A stretch of DNA of 64,000 nt, from contig JASKMD010000272.1 in NCBI GenBank assembly GCA_030144725.1, positions 36,001 to 100,000 of the forward strand. Reading direction: 5' to 3'. Shown here one piece after another: positions 1 through 9,497 of the stretch; the stretch's first letter is position 1; each line of letters begins with the position of its first letter. The notes beneath the pieces are model-generated. The model did not search any database and was not told the origin of the DNA. It was given only the letters and a program-made list of their open reading frames with translations. This stretch comes from Haematococcus lacustris (taxonomy: Eukaryota; Chlorophyta; Chlorophyceae; Chlamydomonadales; Haematococcaceae). The position numbers and the translations under genes are program-made.

Positions 1-51
1 CAGCCATACTGGTGCACAGTGCAGGCCTACCTGCAGCTGGATACCCTAGGG

Positions 52-162
52 GGCTAGCAGCGGCAGCGGCAACAGCATCGGCAGCAGTGGAGGCAGCAGT
101 GGCAGCAGCAGCAGTGGAGGCAGCAGCGACAGCGGCAGCGGCAGCATCAGCAGCGGCATCAT

Positions 163-194
<32 letters not shown>

Positions 195-232
195 GCAGCA
201 CTAGAGGCAGCAGCAGCAGCATCGGCAAAGGT
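52..232. repeat. CAG/GCAGCG trinucleotide-repeat tract
   Basis: Imperfect CAG and CGG-type triplets interrupted by ATC units, opening alanine-, serine- or glutamine-rich frames on several strands. It falls downstream of the last carrier exon that could be placed, so it is probably intronic. No protein function is claimed for the frames it opens. Confidence 0.8.
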
Positions 233-350
233 AGGTGCAGTTCACGTCAGCAGCACTCCACTGCTGCCAGCCTGCTGCATGAGCCTGCTGTCAGTGGCAG
301 CAGCAGCCATGAGTGCAGGCAGGGCTCAGGTGCAGCCAGGCCAGCTGCAC

Positions 351-2584
351 CTTGACGATGCAATCCCAGGTGTTGTGGTAGCGGCCCAGGTGCTCCTTGG
401 CCATCAGCCGCACCTGCGGCCACACACCACCAGCACATGCAGCCACTCCTTACAGCACCAGCACACTGCCACCACCAGTGCCACCACCTCTTGCAATCGC
501 ATCTGTGCATGTGCCTGGTTGGCTGGGGTAGCCAGCCCCTGTCCCGGTCCCGGTCCCCTTCGTTGCCTCTGCTGTGCCTCAGCTACCGCAGCACCTGTAA
601 GGGTTGGGGCGGGCTGGGGCGGTTTAGCAGGTCTTGAAGTTTGAGGAGGTTGGGAAGGGTGGCTAGTGGTCGGAGGGTGGGTTGAGGCAGGTGGGGTGTG
701 GCCATGCAGGGAGGCAGCTTGCTCCTGACATGCCCACCCCTGCTGCTGCCTGAGGGACCAGGTTATCTCGAGCATCATGACAGTGTGCCCAGCCCTGTTA
801 GCCCGACCCTGTAACCCCTGCCCTGCCCATGCCCTGGCCCTCTGGGCCACCCCACCTGATCCACCTACCCCTGCTCCCCTGCCATGCCTGCCATGCCTGC
901 CCTGTCTTCTAGTTTTCTTTTTACCCTCTCCTGCCTCAATGTGTCCCCTGCTGAACACACCTTGATGACCTGGAAGGGTGAGAACACCACACCCTCCGTC
1001 ACACCACACAGTGAACCTGAGGCATATGCATACCTGCGCAGCAACGGAGCAGCATCAAGCGCCATCAGCAGCAGCAGCAGCAGTAGCAGCTGCAGCAGTG
1101 GCAGCAGCGGCAGCAGCAAAGAAGCCCATGTTAGGCCTACTGACTGAAGCTGGCCGGCTTCTTCACCAGTCGCAGACACCACAGCCAGGTGAGGTAGCAG
1201 GCAGTCAGAGGCATCAAGGCACGCAGTGGCACCAGGCCTGTAAGCAGGTGCAGGTGGCTGTGGTGCAGGGTGCGGCAGGACAGTCACTGCTGTGAGCCAT
1301 AGGGTGCGGCAGCATCCACCTACGGCGCTGTCAGCTGCCCGTCTTTATCCCATGACCTGCAGACAGGCAGGGTGAGGGCCAGGGTGAGGGCCAGTGCATG
1401 GCGGGCAGAAGAAGTTGTACAGTAGCCATGCACAGCAGCAGCAGGCTCGTGGTTCAAGTGCAGCTGGCTCCCTGTCCCTGGCTCCCTCGTCCTTGACACC
1501 CGCCCCTAGCCCCCTGCCCCTGGCCATGACCCCAGCACCTGAACAGCCGCTGGCTGTACTCCAGCGTGGACAGGGCAGCGGTGGCCCGGGGGATGAGGCC
1601 TGCGCCAGGGCAGCAGACGAGTGTGGCGGTGGGTGTGCTGGCGCAGGGCAGCAATGAGGAACCACTGGGCAGCACTGGCTTTGTTCTGCTTGCATCGACT
1701 GGAGCAGGCGGACAGGCACAGGTACTGCCCTGCAAGCTGCAAGACTGACCCTGCGCCTGTGCCCACACGAAGCCCATCAGCCATCCCAGGTTGACGAGCT
1801 TTTGCTCTGAGCTGATCTTCCCTAATGCTTCCTAGTGTAAAGCTCATGAGCGGATGCTCCTCCACAGTGTGGCACTGGAGAAAGAGGAGGAGCTAGCTGC
1901 ATATCCCTACAGTTGTGGTCCTGCAGTCTGCGATGTGTGCCTGACTAGGCATGTCCTGACTAGGGTATGCACTCTGAGGCACTGTTCATGGCTGCTGCTT
2001 TTGTAGTGCCACAGTCGCCATGGTCATGACCACCAGCACAACACAACCTGCCGCTATGGCCATGGTGGCAGGGGTGGGTGGCTGGGGTGGAGGGCAGGGG
2101 TGGCAATAGGGGTGGTGGCAAAGGTGGTGGTAGGGGGGAGTGGTAGGGGGGGTGGCAGGGGTGTGTGGCAGGGGAGACGATGACGGGGGAGGGAGATGAT
2201 GACAGGGTGGGTGATGATAGGTATGGTGCCACAGCCCACCTGTGATTTCTGGGAGCCCCCCTCGATACAGCTGCCTGAAGCCTCCCTCCCTGCAGCAGCA
2301 GCACGTGCAAAACCGTGGCTGCTGGCTTCACAGGCGCACCCTACACCCCCAGTACCCGGCATGGCACCTCTTGCTGCTCTCCTGCTGCTTCCCCTGCTTA
2401 GCTGTGCTGCAGGCACAGAGGCACACCTCAAAATGTCCCTCAAGGTAGGCATTAGCTGTAGCTTGCTGTGGCTAATCTGCATCCTTGTTTTCAACATCTC
2501 CAGTGGCTGCACCGAAACCCCCTCCATAACCCCAGAGATGGCTCCAGACAGAAACACAGCAGCGTGTTGGTCAGGAGACGACAT
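351..2584 (-). CDS. Mitochondrial carrier (2-oxodicarboxylate-carrier-like), partial
   Basis: Solute carrier of the inner mitochondrial membrane (SLC25 family). Five exons join in phase with GT-AG introns: 2584-2427, 2289-2240, 1599-1539, 1033-961 and 413-351 (135 codons). The ATG at 2584 opens MSSPDQHAAVFLSGAISG. Repeat 1 carries PLEMLKTRMQ, matching the P-x-[DE]-x-x-K-x-R carrier signature, followed by EGGFRQLYRGGLPEIT and GLIPRATAALSTLEYSQ. Repeat 2 carries ASGSLCGVTEGVV, then SPFQVIKVRL across an intron. Layout and spacing fit the 2-oxodicarboxylate carrier branch (ODC/SLC25A21-like); the substrate is inferred. The second half of repeat 2 and the third repeat were not found below position 351 and probably lie off-window. 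A fold-back element sits about 270 bp upstream of the ATG. An isolated third-repeat exon of the same family lies at 13555 on the opposite strand. Confidence 0.85.
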
Positions 2585-2849
2585 GTCAGGAGGTTATGTT
2601 TGAGCAACGGCCTGTACGGCTCTAGGAAGGTTTTTCCTGTACACTCATCGCTTCAATCTGTGCATGCGGTTCTCTGTCGTCTATACCGCCATCTGGCGAG
2701 AGCACATGCGGGCCACGAACTGCCGCATTGACTCGCGTATGCCGTTGACAGTGAAAGGAGCTACCGCAGTTGGCGAGCCAGCTCTTTTATGCCTGTTGGT
2801 GTTGTGTGCACCGGCCCACTTAATTGTCACACTGTTGGCTACGTTCACC

Positions 2850-2856
2850 GGTGGCG
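2850..2856 (+). other. Target-site duplication, left copy (GGTGGCG)
   Basis: Seven bases directly outside the left element end, identical in the same orientation to 8177-8183. The next base on each side differs (C inside the left end, A after the right copy), so the duplication is exactly 7 bp. Confidence 0.85.
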
Positions 2857-4577
2857 CAGATAGATCACACCGTTGAATTTCTCCGCGGGGTTGAGAAATT
2901 GCTACCGTGTGGGAGCGAGAAATTGCCCCGACCCCTTCCTCAGGCGTTCTGCCGCACCCACCTCGTCGGCTTAGTGTGGGATGTGCGGCACCCGCACCAA
3001 TGCGCCTCAAACGGGCAGATGGCAAAGATGTGACCTGTCACTGCGTGAACCCCGCGTTGAACTTGGTAAGCTTGTGGGCCCCTCGCTGAGCCCCTCGCTG
3101 AGCTATCTACGGCTGCTCCCCCCCACAGGGGGACCTTCCAACCGTCCAACCGCAGCCCATTCGCTCATCGGCACCACCTCTCTGCAAGCACGCCTGCACC
3201 TTCCGCTACAGCTCTGCGGACAAGACGGCTGCGCAGCAGGGTAAAGCATGCCCACGGTAATCCTTTCCAGCAGCCTCAGCACCGGCAGCTCCTATCAGCA
3301 CCAGGCAAGGCACAGCAAGCGCAGTGGGCAAAGCAGCTGCTGGGTCAACGCTACGTCCGTAGCAGCTGCTGCGGATGCTAAGGATGGACTGCGGTCTCAG
3401 CGGCCAACGCAGCTTGCCCAGTAAGAAACGGTCGCTCCACCCAGGTATGAACTGCGTTGTGCCCCCAGTTGCTGGTATACCCGCACATGCTGTTGCTTGC
3501 TGCTGTTGTTGCACCTCACCAGCTCAAGTGCTTAATGCACAGCTATGCGCTGCATTGCTTCACTCCTATGTGTGGCATCGTCCTGGTTGTGGTGCTCGTC
3601 CACAGGTGTGGCCACACAGAAGCGTACCACCCGTGAGTAGACATCGCCTTACAAGGGGCAAGGGCATGTTGGCATCACAGCAGGAGCATGCGGTAAGCAC
3701 AGCTGGCCCACACGTGTCAGGGGCAAGTATGAAGCGCAGCCGGGGCAGGTGCAGCAGGGGTAGGCAGGCAGCATTGCAGGAGTACGCAGGCACAACAGCA
3801 GGGGCAGGCGCAGGCGTATCATGGGTATGCAGGCTGCATGCAGCTTGGGTAGGCAGGCGGTGGAGGGGCAGCGGCAGCCAGGCAGGACAACAGTATACAC
3901 TCAGGGCTGCAGTGGCAAACGCAGCAGGGATAGACCATCAGAGAAAGGCATGCTTTGCTTATTGATAGGGAAGGATATGTCCATGCTTGTGCCTACTGGT
4001 GCTTGCGCAGATGCCCGCCCAAGGCGCATGATGTGATGGCTGCAGCAGTGGGGGAGGCGGTGCTAGCAGCAGCAGCAGTGGTGGCAGCAGTGGCGGCAGC
4101 ACAACAGGAGTAGGCCCGTGTAACAACGATGGCAAGCCCCTCCCATCCCTGCCCAGCCCTGCCCCACCCCCTCCCAGCCCAGCCCTGCCCCACCCCTCCC
4201 AGCCCTGCCCCACCCTATCGCAGCCCTGCCCCACACCATCCCAGCCCTGCCCCACCCTATCGCAGCCCTGCCCCACCCCATCCCAGCCCTGCCCCACCCC
4301 ATCTCACCCCTGCCCCACCCTATCGCAGCCCTGCCCCACCCCCTCCCAGCCCTGCCCCACCCCCTCCCAGCCCTGCCCCACCCCCTCCCAGCCCTGCCCC
4401 ACCCCCTCCCAGCCCTGCCCCACCCTATCCCAGCCCTGCCCCACCCCATCCCAGCCCATCCCAGCCCTGCCCCATCCCAGCCCATCCCAGCCCTGCCCTG
4501 CCCTGCCTGTAGGTGTGTGGCAGTGCAGGCTGCATGTAGCAGCAGGCTGTCGGTGTGCTGCAGTGCATGAGCAGCAG
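2857..4577 (+). repeat. Fold-back element, left inverted arm
   Basis: Reverse complement of 6401-8176 with only scattered substitutions: reading frames at 3375-3965 (+) and 7068-7658 (-) differ at about three of 196 residues. The inner part is a G/C-skewed tandem repeat with about 4 units of the GGGAGGGGG type, against about 8 in the right arm. Frames inside the arm show no recognisable domain. Confidence 0.9.
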
Positions 4578-6400
4578 TAGCAGCAGCAGGCTGTAGTGCA
4601 TGAGCCGCAGTGCAAGGACAGCAGCAGCAGCAGGCTGTGCGTTTGTAGCAGTGCAGGTAGTGCGTTTGTAGCAGTGCAGCAGGCTGTGCGTTTGTAAAAG
4701 TGCAGGCTGCATGTAGCAGCAGGCTGCAGGTGTGTTGCAGTGCATGAGCAGCAGCAGGCAGCAGTGCATGTGACGCAGTGCATGAGCAGCAGCAACAGCA
4801 GACTGTAGCGCATGAGCAGCTGTGCAAGGACAACAGCAGCAGGCTGTAGCGCATGAGCAGCTGTGCAAGGACAGCAGCAGCAGGAGGCTGCAGGTGTGTG
4901 GCAGTGCAGGCTGCAGGTAGCAGCAGGCTGTAGGTGTGTGGTAGTGCAGGCTGCAGGTGGCATGCAGGCTGCAGGTAGCCCATCAGTGCAGTCAGAGCCC
5001 ATTTGAGAAGAATGTTGCATGGTACAAAAGCTTTCAAAAGGCTGTCCTCAGCGTTTGTTTAGTTCCATGCCACACAACGTGAGTTGTAAGCTGTGAATGG
5101 TCAAGATGTAATGAAGAAAGCGGTGGTGGTCATTAGCCGTGTATCCTCTTCCAAAACGATACCTACGCCCCTTGTATGGACAACACCACCACGCGGTGAT
5201 GCGCTAATGCTGCAAGCGTGGTAGCCACCTGCTACATACCCCCCTTGCATGCATGCATCACGGTCATGCTTAGCAAGTGCAGGCCTGGCAGTGATCCACA
5301 CCCAATGTGTCACAACCAGTTGGACTACGCATGGTACCTGTAGTGGAGACTCACCGGATCCAGCCATATGCTAGGGTGTGGTGCGCCACATGCCCCTTCT
5401 ATGGACAACACCACCACGCGGTGATGCGCTAATGCTGCAAACGTAGTAGCCACCTGCTACATACCCCCTTTACATGTAAGCATCACGGTCATGCCTAGCA
5501 AGTGCAAGCCTGGCAGTGATCCAGCCACATGCTAGGGTGTGGTGCGCATTATGCCCCTTGTATTGACTACAACACACAGCTAGGTCCTGGAGAGGCATTT
5601 ATAACAATGTAGCGTGTGCATGTGGTCACTGCATGTGGGCGACACTAGGTATCAGGCTTGCAGCTGCAAACCATGCTATCACTTGCGTCTCATGAGTAGT
5701 GCATTACATTAAGGCTTGGTAAGGCATGTTATGCTAGCAAGGGCAAGAACACGAGAACGTTGCGAAGATGGGTTATCCGTACAAGCGGGCCATCCATGCA
5801 CTAACCGGTTGTCAGCTTTACACAAAACATCCTACACTCTTACTATTACATTAGAAGACTAGGTATCATTGAGACTTCAAGGCTTCTTACAGGAGTCAAA
5901 GTTATGATGCATGGCAAGTACATGACACACATCACCCCAACCCTTTTCAACGCCATTCACTAAGCCAAGCAGCCCAATGCCATTTACTGAGCCAAGCAGT
6001 CCAATGTCCAATGTCAGCAAGGAAGTCAAGAAGCCCAGGACATACATAGCGCAATTGTTTCACTTGTCCCACAGCGGAAGGAAGAAGGAAGGGGCCAAGG
6101 GGCAGGAGGCCAGTAGGGCTGAGCCGGGCTAGGCTGGGCAGGGGCTGTGTTGTGGCGGGTAAGGGGGAAATGGTAGAAAGGAAGGGGAGAGGAGGTGCCC
6201 ATCAGACCTGCAACCAAGGGGCATTCACATGAGGGAGGAGGTTAGGCTGGGTAATGGGTGTCAGCCACTTGCCGGCAGGCGGTTAGCTAGAAAGGGACGA
6301 ATGAGAAGTGGCAGGGAGAAGAGGGAAAAGAGGGCTACTACTAGCTCTAGGCTGCCCACTGGGGTGGGGGGAAGTACCCGCTGGGGTGGGGGGAAGTACA
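4578..6400. other. Spacer of the fold-back element, no gene recognised
   Basis: Contains CAG-rich sequence (4578-4980), the direct repeats at 5165-5575 and otherwise unremarkable AT-richer sequence. An 88-codon frame at 5101-5367 (-) lies over the direct repeat and has no recognisable motif. Confidence 0.6.
5165..5575 (+). repeat. Direct repeats in the fold-back spacer
   Basis: A block starting CCCCTTGTATGGACAACACC near 5168 recurs near 5393 (CCCCTTCTATGG) and partially near 5554. The first two copies share about 120 bp including the CACCACGCGGTGATGCGC stretch and the ATCACGGTCATGC stretch. No coding function is seen. Confidence 0.8.
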
Positions 6401-8176
6401 CTACTGCTGCTCATGCACTGCAGCACACCGACAGCCTGCTGCTACATGCAGCTGCACTGCCACACACCTACAGGCAGGGCAGGGCAGGGTAGGGTGGGGA
6501 TGGGGTGGGGCAGGGCTGGGATAGGGTGGGGCAGGGCTGGGAGGGGGTGGGGCAGGGCTGGGAGGGGGTGGGGCAGGGCTGGGAGGGGGTGGGGCAGGGC
6601 TGGGAGGGGGTGGGGCAGGGCTGGGAGGGGGTGGGGCAGGGCTGGGAGGGGGTGGGGCAGGGCTGGGAGGGGGTGGGGCAGGGCTGGGAGGGGGTGGGGC
6701 AGGGCTGCGATAGGGTGGGGCAGGGGTGAGATGGGGTGGGGCAGGGCTGGGATGGGGTGGGGCAGGGCTGCGATAGGGTGGGGCAGGGCTGGGATGGTGT
6801 GGGGCAGGGCTGCGATAGGGTGGGGCAGGGCTGGGAGGGGTGGGGCAGGGCTGGGCTGGGAGGGGGTGGGGCAGGGCTGGGCAGGGATGGGAGGGGCTTG
6901 CCATCGTTGTTACACGGGCCTACTCCTGTTGTGCTGCCGCCACTGCTGCCACCACTGCTGCTGCTGCTAGCACCGCCTCCCCCACTGCTGCAGCCATCAC
7001 ATCATGCGCCTTGGGCGGGCATCTGCGCAAGCACCAGTAGGCACAAGCATGGACATATCCTTCCCTATCAATAAGCAAAGCATGCCTTTCTCTGATGGTC
7101 TATCCCTGCTGCGTTTGCCACTGCAGCCCTGAGTGTATACTGTTGTCCTGCCTGGCTGCCGCTGCCCCTCCACCGCCTGCCTACCCAAGCTGCATGCAGC
7201 CTGCATACCCATGATACGCCTGCGCCTGCCCCTGCTGTTGTGCCTGCGTACTCCTGCAATGCTGCCTGCCTACCCCTGCTGCACCTGCCCCGGCTGCGCT
7301 TCATACTTGCCCCTGACACTTGTGGGCCAGCTGTGCTTACCGCATGCTCCTGCTGTGATGCCAACATGCCCTTGCCCCTTGTAAGGCGATGTCTACTCAC
7401 GGGTGGTACGCTTCTGTGTGGCCACACCTGTGGACGAGCACCACAACCAGGACGATGCCACACATAGGAGTGAAGCAATGCAGCGCATAGCTGTGCATTA
7501 AGCACTTGAGCTGGTGAGGTGCAACAACAGCAGCAAGCAACAGCATGTGCGGGTATGCCAGCAACTGGGGGCACAACGCAGTTCATACCTGGGTGGAGCG
7601 ACCATTTCTTACTGGGCGAGCTGCGTTGGCCGCTGAGACCGCAGTCCATCCTTAGCATCCGCAGCAGCTGCTACGGACGTAGCGTTGACCCAGCAGCTGC
7701 TTTGCCCACTGCGCTTGCTGTGCCTTGCCTGGTGCTGATAGGAGCTGCCGGTGCTGAGGCTGCTGGAAAGGATTACCGTGGGCATGCTTTACCCTGCTGC
7801 GCAGCCGTCTTGTCCGCAGAGCTGTAGCGGAAGGTGCAGGCGTGCTTGCAGAGAGGTGGTGCCGATGAGCGAATGGGCTGCGGTTGGACGGTTGGAAGGT
7901 CCCCCTGTGGGGGGGAGCAGCCGTAGATAGCTCAGCGAGGGGCTCAGCGAGGGGCCCACAAGCTTACCAAGTTCAACGCGGGGTTCACGCAGTGACAGGT
8001 CACATCTTTGCCATCTGCCCGTTTGAGGCGCATTGGTGCGGGTGCCGCACATCCCACACTAAGCCGACGAGGTGGGTGCGGCAGAACGCCTGAGGAAGGG
8101 GTCGGGGCAATTTCTCGCTCCCACACGGTAGCAATTTCTCAACCCCGCGGAGAAATTCAACGGTGTGATCTATCTG
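6401..8176 (-). repeat. Fold-back element, right inverted arm
   Basis: Inverted partner of 2857-4577. The tandem G-rich block has expanded here, so pairing shifts by about 55 bp between the outer part (coordinate sum 11033) and the innermost part (about 10978). Outer end sequence is the exact reverse complement of the left end for the terminal bases checked. Confidence 0.9.
6487..6890 (+). repeat. G-rich 21-bp minisatellite in the fold-back arm
   Basis: Units of the form TGGGGCAGGGCTGGGAGGGGG repeat about eight times with GATAGGG and GATGGGG variants. The left arm carries the complementary C-rich array at about 4130-4505 with fewer units. Runs of four or more G per unit could form quadruplexes; this is inferred. 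The glycine/arginine/tryptophan and proline-rich frames over it are repeat read-through. Confidence 0.9.
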
Positions 8177-8183
8177 GGTGGCG
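8177..8183 (+). other. Target-site duplication, right copy (GGTGGCG)
   Basis: Partner of 2850-2856. Removing the element and one copy gives a continuous pre-insertion site reading ...CTACGTTCACCGGTGGCG then ATCGTGCTTGTCGCG. Confidence 0.85.
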
Positions 8184-9497
8184 ATCGTGCTTGTCGCGTT
8201 GACTTTCATGCTACGCATTGTGGTTCTGACATCCGGCGCATTGAAGCCAGTCTCTTTGGCCATGGCGGCCATGTTCTCTACACACTGGGAATTGTGGCTC
8301 GCTACCCTCTTGACAAGTGAAAGGACAGGCCAAGCTGTTCCTCCGCAGGTTCAGCATCTACTAGTTGCATTGTACTGTACTCTTAGTTTGCATTCTCGAA
8401 CCTCCCCAACTAGGGGCCCAAGCTGCAACCAACATACTATTTTGCGCCCCCATCTGCAAGTTATTGATACAATAAGCCATAACATACTTCAGGTACAGCT
8501 ACACCTTTGGCATACTATAAACCCAGTGCCCTCTGTCAAGCACATCGGCTCCTCAATTTGGGTCCTCTTATAGCTTGCCATGTAGTCACAAGACCACACC
8601 GTAATGCCACCTACGGTCCGCTAACTCAGCTCAGAAGCATCGGGTCAGCCCAAACGTTACACGCCCACATCCTTCACCTCCGACAAGTACGCACCCTGGG
8701 TTCCCAGCCAGCACTGTCCACGCCATGCATGTCATCTGCCTGGAGACCTACAAAAATGATGTACCACCCTGCGCTATCCAGCGTTGTGAAGGCCACGACC
8801 AACATGCAAGGAGCCACGACTGCATACAGGTAGACAGCACCGAGGTCAGCTGCGCAGCTACATCTAACAGCTGTCCCTCAAGTTGTGACATAAAAAGCAC
8901 CATGCGCATGCACACATACGCATAGACCCCACCAAGACCAGTCCCTGACAATGTGCAACCCCTACCTTCACTTGCTACATGCTCAGGCCCAAACTCACTA
9001 CGTCCCAAACACTGTCCCCGAGACTGCGAGCAACCCGTTGAGCCCAACACGTGCATGGGTACTAGTCTGGTCTGGCAGGGCAGTTACTCACAGTCACAGC
9101 TCAGCCCATGCAGCGACTAGCTGTGCTACAACTGGACAATGGTGCTCGCGTGAATGGATTCCGGGCTGAAAGTGCGGTGCATTCATGTGCATGCATGGCA
9201 ATCTGATGTGCATGCCTGCCCACACACCCCGCAGCAGCCCCTTCCCGCTCCCAGTCCTTGTCGCACCTTACACAGCCGTCTGAGAGATGCTATTCCCCAC
9301 AACGTGTCTGCCAGGGTGCTGCATATGGGGCAGGTCCACAATGTGTCAAGGTGGTCGGCTACACCGCTGGCAGCATGCGCCTCATGCATGTTACCAACAT
9401 GGCGCACACTCCAGAGCACATGCAGCCCCGAGTGCTGTTGCCATGTGAGGCACTGCAGCAGCCCTTCCAGCCATGCAGTCAGCCCAATAGCCCAGGC
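8184..9497. other. Intergenic stretch, no gene recognised
   Basis: Lies between the fold-back element and the stop codon of the transglutaminase-like gene. Short frames on both strands lack motif or splice continuity. Probably former upstream sequence of the carrier gene plus 3' UTR of the next gene; inferred. Confidence 0.5.

Larger units (their letters stand above)
2857..8176. mobile_element. 5.3-kb fold-back (giant inverted-repeat) element
   Basis: Two nearly identical arms (2857-4577 and 6401-8176) face each other in inverted orientation around a 1.8-kb spacer. Outer coordinates pair as i + j = 11033 over more than 1.4 kb. Immediately outside both ends lies the same 7-mer, GGTGGCG (2850-2856 and 8177-8183), as expected of a target-site duplication. 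The ends begin CAGATAGATCACACCG. No transposase domain was recognised in arms or spacer, so the copy looks non-autonomous. Long arms with tandem repeats resemble fold-back elements; a 7-bp duplication does not match the usual hAT (8), Mutator (9) or PIF (3) lengths, so superfamily is not assigned. It lies between the carrier gene and the transglutaminase-like gene, probably in the carrier's upstream region. Confidence 0.85.

Noticed and set aside
12..644. 210-codon Ala-rich plus-strand protein
   Set aside because: CAG/CGG repeat read-through, antisense to the carrier exon at 413-351.
4063..5037. 324-codon frame and its mirror at 6308-6970
   Set aside because: Produced by the G-rich minisatellite and CAG-rich DNA in the fold-back arms; present in several frames, no domain.
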